From positions 227,001-291,000 of the forward strand of contig NZ_JANJZA010000001.1 of NCBI RefSeq assembly GCF_026157035.1: a stretch of 64,000 nt of DNA, in the 5' to 3' direction. A program made the translations under genes and the position numbers. Within the stretch, counting starts at the first letter, position 1. Every line of letters begins with the position of its first letter. Source of the DNA: Sphingomicrobium nitratireducens. GTDB lineage: Bacteria; Pseudomonadota; Alphaproteobacteria; Sphingomonadales; Sphingomonadaceae. The notes below the pieces were generated by a model. That model did not search any database. It was given only the letters and a program-made list of their open reading frames with translations, and was not told where the DNA came from. Below are positions 18,074 through 25,466 of this stretch, one piece after another.

Positions 18074-18678
18074 TGGACCCCAAGTGGAAGAAATGGGCGA
18101 TCGGCGGCGGCCTACTGGCCGGCCTCGCGCTCGTCGGCGGCGCGCGCTACCTGATCCGCGAACGCGCCACCCCCGAACCCCCGTTCGCGCCGGTCGAGGA
18201 GGATGGACCGTTTGCGCTGCGGGACTATGGCTCGATGTGGGTCGCGCAGACCAGCGTCGCGGGCGAGCGCCGCCCCGCCATCCGCGCCGGCTTCAAGACG
18301 CTCGCCGACTATATCTTCGCGCGCAGCCATGACGGGGACGAGGTGCCGATGACGGTGCCAGTCATGCAGGAGGAAGGCGAGGCGTCGACCTGGACGGTCC
18401 GGTTCGTGATGCCCGAGGACTATGCGCGCGCCGACCTGCCCGACCCGCCCGCGGGCGTCACGCTCGAACAGCTCCCCCCGCGCCGCGTCGCGGTGATCGA
18501 GTTCGACGGGCGCCCCGAGGACGTCGATTTCGACGTCGAGGAAGCGCACCTGACGGAATGGATCGCTGCGAAGGGGTTCAAGCCCACCGGCGCGCCGATG
18601 GTTCACGCCTTCTACAACTCGCCTGCCATGCCCGGCCCGCTGCGCCGCAACGAGCTGTGGATCGAGGTCGAGCGCTAG
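18073..18678 (+). CDS. SOUL haem-binding family protein, membrane-anchored
   Basis: 201 aa. Residues 9-28 form a hydrophobic anchor or uncleaved signal. The rest is a SOUL/HBP fold with [21 protein letters not shown], the [13 protein letters not shown] strand and a C-terminal [16 protein letters not shown] proteins bind haem or tetrapyrroles. It is coupled to the OYE gene upstream by a 1-bp overlap. Its stop shares the CTAG at 18675-18678 with ribH. Confidence 0.86.
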   Translation: MDPKWKKWAIGGGLLAGLALVGGARYLIRERATPEPPFAPVEEDGPFALRDYGSMWVAQTSVAGERRPAIRAGFKTLADYIFARSHDGDEVPMTVPVMQEEGEASTWTVRFVMPEDYARADLPDPPAGVTLEQLPPRRVAVIEFDGRPEDVDFDVEEAHLTEWIAAKGFKPTGAPMVHAFYNSPAMPGPLRRNELWIEVER

Positions 18679-19097
18679 GCCGAGAATTTCTGCCTGAGGT
18701 CGAGGAGCGCAAGCGCCGCCCTGGCCGCTTCGCCGCCCTTGTCCTTGCGTTCGGGATCGGCGCGCACCTCGGCCTGGTCGCGGTTCTCGACGGTCAGGAT
18801 GGCGTTGCCGAGCGCGACCCCGTCCATGGTCAGCGCCATCAGCCCGCGCGCGCTTTCACCGGCCACGATCTCGAAATGGTAGGTCTCGCCGCGAATGACG
18901 ATCCCGACCGCCACGAACGCGTCGTAGCGCCCGCTTTCGGCGGCCATCGCCACCGCGCCCGGCAGCTCGAGCGCGCCGGGAACGGTGATCGTTTCGTGGC
19001 TGTGCCCCTCGGCGTCGAGCGCGCGGCGCACACCCGCGATCAGCATGTCGTTGAGGTCGCCGTAGAAGCGCGCTTCGACGATAAGGATGTGGGCCAT
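18675..19097 (-). CDS. ribH: 6,7-dimethyl-8-ribityllumazine synthase
   Basis: 140 aa, penultimate enzyme of riboflavin synthesis. Family features are [20 protein letters not shown] near the N-terminus, [38 protein letters not shown], and [16 protein letters not shown]. The start overlaps the ribBX stop by 1 bp (TGATG). It is the last gene of the rib cluster; nusB, which often follows ribH, is absent. Forms icosahedral or pentameric shells in relatives. Confidence 0.94.
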   Translation of the reverse strand: MAHILIVEARFYGDLNDMLIAGVRRALDAEGHSHETITVPGALELPGAVAMAAESGRYDAFVAVGIVIRGETYHFEIVAGESARGLMALTMDGVALGNAILTVENRDQAEVRADPERKDKGGEAARAALALLDLRQKFSA

Positions 19098-20377
19098 CAG
19101 GCGTCTCCCGTTTCGATCGCGCGCTCTTCGACGATCTTCAAACCATAGCCGTCGAGCGCGACCGGCGAATGGCGCGTGTTCGACAGCAGGATCATGTCGT
19201 GGATGCCGAGCGCGGCGAGGATCTGCGCGCCGATGCCGTAGCTGCGCAGCGCGTCACCCGTCGGCGCGGGCTTGCCCGAGCGCAGGTCGGTCGCGCGGCT
19301 GAGCGATCCCGGCGACGCAGCGTGGAGCGCGACGATCACTCCGTCGCCCTGCTTCTCGATCATCCGCATCGCGCCCTTCAACAGCCCTGCGCGCTCACCT
19401 TGCTCACCGAGCACGTCGGAGAAGAGGTCGAGGCTGTGCATGCGCACCAAGGTCGGCGTGTCGGGATCGATGCTGCCGTGGACCAGCGCCATCTGTTCGG
19501 CGCCGGTCGCCTTGTCGCGGAACACGCGCGCGTGCCAGCCCGCGCCGCTTTCGGAAGTGAAGCGCGTGCCCGACACCTCGACCACCATGTGATCCTTCTT
19601 GAGGCGATAGGCGATGAGGTCGCGGATGGTGCCGATCTTCATGCCGTGCTGCGCGGCGAAATCGATCAGGTCGTCGAGACGCGCCATCGTCCCGTCCTCG
19701 CGCATGATCTCGCAGATCACGCCCGACGGGTTGAGGCCGGCCAGCCGCGATACGTCGACTGCCGCTTCGGTATGGCCTGCGCGCACCAGCACCCCGCCCG
19801 GCTGCGCGGTAAGCGGAAAGACATGGCCCGGCGTGACGATGTCGTCGGGACCCTTGGTGCCGTCGATCGCGACCGACACGGTGCGCGCGCGGTCGGCCGC
19901 CGAAATGCCGGTGGTGACCCCCTCCTTCGCCTCGATCGAGACGGTGAAGGCGGTCTGCATGCTCTCGCGGTTGACGCTCGCCATCGGCGGCAGGCCGAGC
20001 TGGTCGACCCGTTCCTTGGTCAGCGACAGGCAAATCAGCCCGCGCCCGTGGCGCGCCATGAAGTTGATCGCCTCGGGGGTCGCCATTTGCGCGGGGATGA
20101 CGAGGTCGCCCTCATTCTCGCGGTCGTCGTCGTCGACAAGGATGAACATGCGCCCGTTGCGCGCTTCGTCGATGATTTCCTCGGCGCCGACCAGCACGTC
20201 GGCCTTGCCGATCAGCTTCTCCAGCCGGCCGAGCGTGTCGGCGGTCGGGTTCCAATCGGACTGGCCGAGCTTGCGCAGGCTGTTGGGATGGAGGCCGGCG
20301 GCGCGGGCCAAACCCGCACGGCTCATCTCGCCGGTCTCGACGAGGGCGGTGACTTTTTCAATCAGCTTGGTGGACAT
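19097..20377 (-). CDS. ribB: 3,4-dihydroxy-2-butanone 4-phosphate synthase with N-terminal HTH and degenerate GTP cyclohydrolase II half (RibBX type)
   Basis: 426 aa in three parts. Residues 1-57 look like an XRE-type helix-turn-helix (recognition region [19 protein letters not shown], 18-36). Residues 60-265 are RibB, with the metal/substrate motif [11 protein letters not shown] (82-92), TGISAADRA and HTEAAVDV. The C-terminal half resembles GTP cyclohydrolase II but lacks all three zinc cysteines: the HSECLTGD...RCDC region reads HSLDLFSD...GEQGERA. It therefore should not have cyclohydrolase II activity, as known for RibBX-type proteins of Proteobacteria; a separate ribA is expected elsewhere. 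A perfect palindrome lies 11 bp upstream of the start and may be an autoregulatory operator. Confidence 0.9.
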   Translation of the reverse strand: MSTKLIEKVTALVETGEMSRAGLARAAGLHPNSLRKLGQSDWNPTADTLGRLEKLIGKADVLVGAEEIIDEARNGRMFILVDDDDRENEGDLVIPAQMATPEAINFMARHGRGLICLSLTKERVDQLGLPPMASVNRESMQTAFTVSIEAKEGVTTGISAADRARTVSVAIDGTKGPDDIVTPGHVFPLTAQPGGVLVRAGHTEAAVDVSRLAGLNPSGVICEIMREDGTMARLDDLIDFAAQHGMKIGTIRDLIAYRLKKDHMVVEVSGTRFTSESGAGWHARVFRDKATGAEQMALVHGSIDPDTPTLVRMHSLDLFSDVLGEQGERAGLLKGAMRMIEKQGDGVIVALHAASPGSLSRATDLRSGKPAPTGDALRSYGIGAQILAALGIHDMILLSNTRHSPVALDGYGLKIVEERAIETGDA

Positions 20378-20388
20378 GAGCGGCGCAC

Positions 20389-20408
20389 TATCACACTGAA
20401 ATGTGATA
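20389..20408 (-). promoter_or_regulatory. Perfect 7-6-7 palindrome upstream of ribBX, candidate operator
   Basis: TATCACA and TGTGATA flank a 6-bp spacer in the 45-bp gap between ribE and ribBX. A partial half-site (AATCACA) occurs at 20420-20426. On the minus strand the site includes TGTGATAGT, which resembles an extended -10 element. The neighbouring protein carries an N-terminal helix-turn-helix; binding of that domain here is inference. Confidence 0.5.
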
Positions 20409-20422
20409 TACCATCCGAAAAA

Positions 20423-21025
20423 TCACATGCGGCTGGCGAGCATGCGCTCCAGATAGCGGGCCAGAACGTCGATTTCGACGTTGAGATGCCGTCCGGCTGT
20501 GATCGCGTCGAAGGTGGTGTGCGCGGCGGTGTGGGGCACGAGGTTGACGGTGAAGCGCGCGGCCGCGGCGCTGTCCTCGACCGTGTTGACGGTCAGCGAC
20601 ACGCCGTCGAGCGAGATCGATCCCTTGGCCGCGATCGCGCCTGCCAGCGCGCGCGGTGCGTCGATGGTCACCTTGAGCGAGCCGCCCACTTCCTCGACCG
20701 CGACGACTTCGGCGATCCCGTCGACGTGGCCCGTGACGATGTGCCCGCCCAGCTCGTCGCCGACCTTGAGCGCGCGTTCGAGATTCAACCGCCCGCCTTC
20801 GACCCACAGGCCCGGCGCGGTCTTGGACACGCTTTCCTGGCTAAGGTCGACCGCGAACCAGTCCTCGCCCTTGTCGACCACGGTCAGGCACGCGCCCGAA
20901 CAGGCGATCGAGGCGCCCATGTCGACCCCGTCCATGTCGTAGCCGCAGCCGATCGTGAGGCGCAGGTCCTCGCGCGGTTCGACCGCGCGGATGGTGCCGA
21001 TGTCGGTAATGATGCCGGTGAAGAT
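20423..21025 (-). CDS. ribE: Riboflavin synthase, alpha subunit, with apparent ATC start codon
   Basis: 200 aa if translation begins at the ATC at 21025. The family N-terminus MFTGIITDIG is encoded here as ATC-TTC-ACC-GGC-ATC-ATT, preceded by GAGGAGAGG with good spacing. No in-frame ATG, GTG or TTG lies upstream; the first ATG is codon 31. Truncation there would remove the first strands of the N-terminal barrel. The two tandem lumazine-binding halves are seen (CSGACLTVV and LDGVSLTVN). The enzyme dismutates two lumazines to riboflavin. It follows ribD by 14 bp, which contains the SD. Confidence 0.88.
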   Translation of the reverse strand: MFTGIITDIGTIRAVEPREDLRLTIGCGYDMDGVDMGASIACSGACLTVVDKGEDWFAVDLSQESVSKTAPGLWVEGGRLNLERALKVGDELGGHIVTGHVDGIAEVVAVEEVGGSLKVTIDAPRALAGAIAAKGSISLDGVSLTVNTVEDSAAAARFTVNLVPHTAAHTTFDAITAGRHLNVEIDVLARYLERMLASRM

Positions 21026-21039
21026 CGCGCCTCTCCTCG

Positions 21040-22026
21040 TCAGGTCCGAACGCGCTCGTAGACTTCGAGCCGGTCGATGCCAAGCATCGTCCCGTCGCCC
21101 ACCCGCCAGCGGCCATGCGCATCCGCGATCCGGTCGAGCCCGATATAGCCGACCGAGGACTTGCCCTCGCCGATCAGGATCGGGGCGCGGTAGATAAGGA
21201 TACGGTCGACGAGATCGGCCTTGAGGAAGGCGCTTGCCGCCCCCGACCCGCCCTCGACGAGAAGGTCGTTGACGTCCTCGAGACGGAAGATGTCTTCGGG
21301 GTCATTGAGGATTTCCCAGCCCGCCGCATCGGCCCCGTTGCCGCGCGTCAGCAGGGCGCGACGCGGCGAGCGTTCCTCGAGCCCCGGCAGGCGCACGTCG
21401 AGGCCGGGTCGGTCGGCGACGAACGTGCCGCGCCCGACGAGGATCATGTCGGCATGGGCGCGCTCCAGATGGACGTGCGCGCGCGCATCCTCGCCCGTGA
21501 TCCATTTCGATTCGCCCGAGGGAAGCGCGATCTTGCCGTCGATCGACAGCGCCAGCTTGAGCGTCACGTAAGGCCGACCCTCGACGATCCGCATCAGGAA
21601 TCCCGCCATCGCCTCGCGGGCTTCGAGAGCGCCAATTCCCTCGATCACCTCGACGCCGGCGTCGCGCAGGCAGTCGAGACCGCTGCCCGCGGTGCGCGGG
21701 TCGGGATCTTCGATCGCGGAGACGACCGTGACGATGCCTGCTTCGGGAATCAGCCGCGAACAGGTCGGCCCGCGATGGCTGTCGTGCGCGCAGGGTTCGA
21801 GCGTGGTGTAGAGCGTCGCACCTTTCGCCTTGTCGCCCGCTTGCTCGATGGCGACCGCCTCGGCATGCGGGCGTCCTCCCGGACCGGTCGCGCCCTCGCC
21901 GACGATGGCGCCGTCTTTGACGATGACGCAGCCGACATTGGGATTGGGCGCAGTCGTGCCGCGCGCCTCGCGAGACAGCTCGAGCGCGCGCGCCATCCAG
22001 CGTTCGTGCGCCGCGCTGTCCGTCAC
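21040..22026 (-). CDS. ribD: Bifunctional diaminohydroxyphosphoribosylaminopyrimidine deaminase / 5-amino-6-(5-phosphoribosylamino)uracil reductase
   Basis: 328 aa. The N-terminal cytidine-deaminase-like domain has the zinc motifs HAE and PCAHDSHRGPTC. The C-terminal reductase starts at PYVTLKLALSIDGKIAL and contains ILVGRGTF and LLVEGGSGAASAF. It performs the second and third steps of riboflavin synthesis. The GTG start overlaps the stop of the small membrane protein gene (GTGA), and ribE follows 14 bp later. Confidence 0.94.
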   Translation of the reverse strand: MTDSAAHERWMARALELSREARGTTAPNPNVGCVIVKDGAIVGEGATGPGGRPHAEAVAIEQAGDKAKGATLYTTLEPCAHDSHRGPTCSRLIPEAGIVTVVSAIEDPDPRTAGSGLDCLRDAGVEVIEGIGALEAREAMAGFLMRIVEGRPYVTLKLALSIDGKIALPSGESKWITGEDARAHVHLERAHADMILVGRGTFVADRPGLDVRLPGLEERSPRRALLTRGNGADAAGWEILNDPEDIFRLEDVNDLLVEGGSGAASAFLKADLVDRILIYRAPILIGEGKSSVGYIGLDRIADAHGRWRVGDGTMLGIDRLEVYERVRT

Positions 22027-22355
22027 TCCAGCCCGATCGAATTGTTGAGCTTCTCGAGGTCCTCGAACGCCTGCCGCCGCGCCTCGATCGCCGCTTCCTT
22101 CTCGGCCTGGCGCTTCTCGTTGTCGGCGACGATCTCCTCGTCGGTCCGGTTCGCGTTCCAGCTTTCGACATAGGTAATCGTCGGCTCGGGCGCGGTGTTC
22201 ACCTTCGAGTCGATCATGAACAGGAGCACGATCAGCGTCGTCGACAACACGGCGAGGACCGCGCCGAGACGCTGTTCTCGGCTGCGCCCGCGCAGGAAGG
22301 CGCGCAGGTCCTTGAAGGCGGCGCGCGGGCCGACGAAGGGGGGCATGATGGCCAT
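22023..22355 (-). CDS. Small single-span membrane protein with coiled coil, first gene of the rib run
   Basis: 110 aa of unknown function. One membrane helix lies at about residues 31-48 (LGAVLAVLSTTLIVLLFMI), after a basic cytosolic N-terminus. The C-terminal half (72-105) is charged and heptad-like (DEEIVADNEKRQAEKEAAIEARRQ), likely a periplasmic coiled coil. An alternative ATG three codons in (22346) is possible. It overlaps ribD by 4 bp, so it is probably co-transcribed; a functional link to riboflavin is not shown. Confidence 0.7.
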   Translation of the reverse strand: MAIMPPFVGPRAAFKDLRAFLRGRSREQRLGAVLAVLSTTLIVLLFMIDSKVNTAPEPTITYVESWNANRTDEEIVADNEKRQAEKEAAIEARRQAFEDLEKLNNSIGLE

Positions 22356-22424
22356 CGGCCCTCCATAGGGCGAGCGGGCCGCGTCTGCCAGAGGCTCGAC
22401 GCGCCCCGGTCTTTCAGGGATCGG

Positions 22425-23078
22425 TCAGTCGATCATCTCGAAGCGGATCGAGACGACCATCTGGCTCGCGACCGCGCGCCCGTCTTCCTTTGCCGGGGCG
22501 TAGCGCCAGTTGCGGCGGATATGCTTCTCGGCGGCGCGGAAGAAGGCGGGGTCGGCATCCGCGGCGGGCTCGACCGCGGTCACGCGGCCCTTGGCATCGA
22601 TGTGCAGGCGAAGCTGGATCGTCGCCTCCTCTCCGCTGCGAATCTTGGATGCGGGGTAGGGAGGGCGGACAAGATCGGCCGGAGTCTTCGGCCGCGCTGC
22701 CTCGAACACGGTCGGAACCGAAAGCTCGCCTGACCCGTCCTCGACCAGCGGCCCGTCGGCGACGACCATGTCGCCGAGGGGAATGTCCTCGATCACCGGC
22801 GCGAAATCGATGGTCGGCCCCGCGATCGGCAACTGCACCGCGGGCGTCGGAACACGCGGCTGCGACGGCGCGCTCTTCGGCACGGCCTCGACCGGATCGA
22901 GCGGCTCGGGCGGGACGACGGGCACGTCGTAGATCTCGGTGCGGGTTGGGGCTTCCGGAAAGACGAAGTCGGGGCGCGAGGTCACAAGCAGTGCAAGCGC
23001 GACGCCGTGCAGACCGATGACGAGGGCCAGCGAGGACGGAGAAGGAGTGGGGCGCGAACGGGGAGCATAAGCGAGCAT
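22425..23078 (-). CDS. tonB: TonB family energy transducer
   Basis: 217 aa. An N-terminal membrane anchor (about 13-34, SLALVIGLHGVALALLVTS) is followed by a Pro-rich spacer and a C-terminal TonB domain (VRPPYPASKIRSGEEATIQLRLHIDAKGRVTAVEPA, HIRRNWRYAPA). It should couple ExbBD energy to outer membrane receptors; exbBD are not in the window. The start at 23078 is set by a perfect AAGGAGG SD; a further in-frame ATG lies upstream but without an SD. A Zur-like site lies 26 bp upstream. Confidence 0.85.
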   Translation of the reverse strand: MLAYAPRSRPTPSPSSLALVIGLHGVALALLVTSRPDFVFPEAPTRTEIYDVPVVPPEPLDPVEAVPKSAPSQPRVPTPAVQLPIAGPTIDFAPVIEDIPLGDMVVADGPLVEDGSGELSVPTVFEAARPKTPADLVRPPYPASKIRSGEEATIQLRLHIDAKGRVTAVEPAADADPAFFRAAEKHIRRNWRYAPAKEDGRAVASQMVVSIRFEMID

Positions 23079-23104
23079 GACAGGCCTCCTTTCGAGACAA
23101 GTCA

Positions 23105-23119
23105 TGTTATAATGTTACA
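23105..23119 (-). promoter_or_regulatory. Zur-like box / AT-rich element upstream of tonB
   Basis: TGTTATAATGTTACA matches the core of the Zur box TGTTATAATATAACA at 13 of 15 positions. It stands out as the only AT-rich patch between gltX and tonB, so it may instead simply be a -10 region. Position fits repression of tonB. Confidence 0.35.
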
Positions 23120-23149
23120 ATGAACCGCAGATGACTGGAGCCGCCCGTG

Positions 23150-24454
23150 TCAGGCGCGGAGCCGTTTCAAGGCGCGGTCCTTGCCGATCAGCGGCAACAG
23201 GACGGCCATTTCGGGTCCGCTGTCGCGCCCCGTCAGGGCGCGGCGCAGCGGGTGGAAGAGCGCCCGGCCCTTGCGACCCGTCTCCGCCTTGAGTTCGTCC
23301 GTCAGCGTCTTCCACGCGTCGCCGTCCCACTCGATTCCCTCGGCCGTCTCCGCCGCTCGCGCGAGAAACTCGCGGTCTTCCTCGTTCGCCCCGACCTCGA
23401 TCTCGCCGCGCAGGACGGGCAGCCAGTCCGCGACCTCGCCGAGGTGGGCGACGTTGCCGCGCAACGCATTCCACACCGCCTCGTCCGCGCCCTCGGGCAA
23501 TCGGTCGGCGACCTCGTGATGGTCCATCGCGTGGAGCAGTTTGGCGTTGAGCTGCTCGACCTCCCCCCAGTCGAACCGCGCCGGGGCGCGCCCGAAATGA
23601 TCGAACGAGAAACCTTCCGCCAGTGCGTCGAGCGAGGCGACGGGTTCGACCGGCTGCGAGGTCCCGATCCGCGCGAGCAGCGACAGCAGCGCCATCGGCT
23701 CGAGGCCGCGCGCCTGCATTTCCTCGACCCCCGCCGAGCCCAGTCGCTTGGACAATTTGCCTTCAGCCGCGACCAGCAATGCCTCGTGCGCCAGCTGCGG
23801 CCGCGCCGCGCCGAGCGCGTCGAACATCTGCATCTGGATCGCCGAGTTGGTGACGTGATCCTCGCCGCGAACGATGTGGGTGACGCCGAGGTCGATATCG
23901 TCGATCACGCTCGGCAGCATGTAGAGCCAGCTGCCGTCTTCGCGTCGCACGACCGGGTCGCTGATCAGTCCGGGATCGAATTTCTGGTGGCCGCGGATCG
24001 CGTCGTCCCATTCGATCGGCGCGTCGTGATCGAGCCGGAAGCGCCAATGAGGACTGCGCCCCTCGGGTACCGGCGCGCCGTCGGGCCGACGCTCGTAGAC
24101 GGGCGGAAGACCACGTCCGAGCAACACCTTGCGCCTCAGGTCGAGCTCTTCGGGCGTTTCGTAGCAGGCGTAGATCCGCCCGGCCGCGCGCAACCGCTCG
24201 AACGCCGTCTCGTAGACGTCGAACCGGTCCGACTGGCGCACGCGCGCGTCGGGCGCGAGCCCGAGCCAGTCGAGATCCTCCCCGATCAGCCGCGCATAGT
24301 CGGCGGTCGAGCGCGCCGCATCGGTATCGTCCAGCCGCAGCAGGAAGCGCCCGCCGGTCGCGCGCGCGAACAGGAAGTTGTGGAGCGCGGTACGGATATT
24401 GCCGACATGGAGGCGGCCCGTGGGCGAAGGCGCGAAGCGGGTGGTGACACTCAT
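23150..24454 (-). CDS. gltX: Glutamate--tRNA ligase
   Basis: 434 aa class I synthetase. The HIGH motif appears as PSPTGRLHVGN (residues 9-19) and KMSKS as GKLSKRLGS. The catalytic half contains DDTDAARS and VTHIVRGEDHVTNSA. It is shorter than the usual 460-480 aa. Alphaproteobacteria often carry two copies, one charging tRNA-Gln for the amidotransferase route; this may be that second type, but sequence alone does not settle it. Last gene of a possible nadE-lipoprotein-lipoprotein-gltX unit. Confidence 0.92.
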   Translation of the reverse strand: MSVTTRFAPSPTGRLHVGNIRTALHNFLFARATGGRFLLRLDDTDAARSTADYARLIGEDLDWLGLAPDARVRQSDRFDVYETAFERLRAAGRIYACYETPEELDLRRKVLLGRGLPPVYERRPDGAPVPEGRSPHWRFRLDHDAPIEWDDAIRGHQKFDPGLISDPVVRREDGSWLYMLPSVIDDIDLGVTHIVRGEDHVTNSAIQMQMFDALGAARPQLAHEALLVAAEGKLSKRLGSAGVEEMQARGLEPMALLSLLARIGTSQPVEPVASLDALAEGFSFDHFGRAPARFDWGEVEQLNAKLLHAMDHHEVADRLPEGADEAVWNALRGNVAHLGEVADWLPVLRGEIEVGANEEDREFLARAAETAEGIEWDGDAWKTLTDELKAETGRKGRALFHPLRRALTGRDSGPEMAVLLPLIGKDRALKRLRA

Positions 24455-24478
24455 GGCCGTGCGCCTAGCGCGTCGTGC

Positions 24479-24973
24479 CTATTGGGTGAAGAGGGTGAGA
24501 CTGCCCCCCTCCCCGTCGAGCACCAGCGAGTTGTCGGGAAGGCGATAGGTGAGGGTCGCGCCTTGCAGCGCCTTGGACACCGCCTGTTCCTCCGGCAAGG
24601 GCATCCGCGCGCAGACCGGCGCAGGCGGTTCGATCCGCCCGGTGGCGGGCGGGACGTCGGGCATGCCCAGCGTCATTCCCTCGCGCGTGTAGCTGCGCGA
24701 AAAGGTCATGCATTGGGAGACGATCGTGATCGCGTCGGCATCGATCGAGGCGGTCATTGCCCAGCCGATGTCGATCTCCTGTCGGTCGACCCCGGCGACG
24801 CGCCATTCGCCTTCGAACATCGGCGGCGTGGTCGCGCCGACCGGAAGGACGATCGTCTCTTCGCGCGCTTCCGGCAATGCGTCCTCGACCGGCATCGATG
24901 GCGCGGCCTCCTCCTGATTGCAGCCGGAGACGGCAAGCGCGCCGGCCAGGAACAGAAGGAAGCCGCGGCGCAT
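24479..24973 (-). CDS. Lipoprotein, META/HslJ-like
   Basis: 164 aa. A lipoprotein signal ends at VSGC (Cys18). The mature part has the layout of META-domain proteins: FEGEWRVAGVDRQEIDIG, an ITIVSQCMTFSRSYT strand with a Cys, and a C-terminal NSLVLDGEGGSLTLFTQ. Function unknown; META proteins are linked to envelope stress or resistance. Two starts are possible, GTG at 24976 or ATG at 24973; either overlaps the stop of the preceding, similarly built lipoprotein gene. Confidence 0.72.
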   Translation of the reverse strand: MRRGFLLFLAGALAVSGCNQEEAAPSMPVEDALPEAREETIVLPVGATTPPMFEGEWRVAGVDRQEIDIGWAMTASIDADAITIVSQCMTFSRSYTREGMTLGMPDVPPATGRIEPPAPVCARMPLPEEQAVSKALQGATLTYRLPDNSLVLDGEGGSLTLFTQ

Positions 24974-25428
24974 CACTTCATCGCCAGCGTGACGGACCCG
25001 CCCGGGCCCGACAGCATCACTTCGCCTTCGTTGAACATGGCGATGTTGGCCTGGTTCATCGCCTTGGCGACGGCATATTCGTAAGTCGTGCGGTCGGCGA
25101 CGCAGCCACCCGAGACGCCCGAGCCCTCGCCCATGGTGATGAGATTGCCGTTGAGTTCGAACGGCCAGCTCATGTTGGCGCAGTGCGATTTCAGGCTGAT
25201 CTTGCCGCCCGACGCGCTGCCCGAGACTTGGACCGTATCGGGCACCGGCTGGCCGCCCATCGCGGTCAGCGTGAGATTGCCCTCGATGCTGCCCGCGGGT
25301 TCGGCAGGTGCAGCCTCGGCCGCTTCCTCGACGACCTCGTTGGTGGTCGCTTCTTCGACGGGCGCGTCGGCCTCGCCGCAGGCGGCCAGCACCAGCGTGG
25401 CGGCGGCTGTCAGGATCAGTTTCTTCAT
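24973..25428 (-). CDS. Lipoprotein, META-like, acidic linker
   Basis: 151 aa. Signal with lipobox LAAC (Cys17), then an acidic Glu/Ala-rich linker (18-45), then a compact beta-rich domain with SLKSHCANMSWPFELNGNLI and a C-terminal EGEVMLSGPGGSVTLAMK. The C-terminal GGSLTL / GGSVTL ends of this and the downstream lipoprotein are alike, suggesting tandem paralogues that diverged far. SD GGGGAG. It follows nadE by 38 bp. Confidence 0.72.
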   Translation of the reverse strand: MKKLILTAAATLVLAACGEADAPVEEATTNEVVEEAAEAAPAEPAGSIEGNLTLTAMGGQPVPDTVQVSGSASGGKISLKSHCANMSWPFELNGNLITMGEGSGVSGGCVADRTTYEYAVAKAMNQANIAMFNEGEVMLSGPGGSVTLAMK

Positions 25429-25466
25429 GCTTCTCCCCTTCGATCGATGATGGATCCGCATCGGTC

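Noticed and set aside
22356-22424. FMN riboswitch for the rib genes
   Set aside because: No RFN-element segments are found here or in the ribE-ribBX gap.
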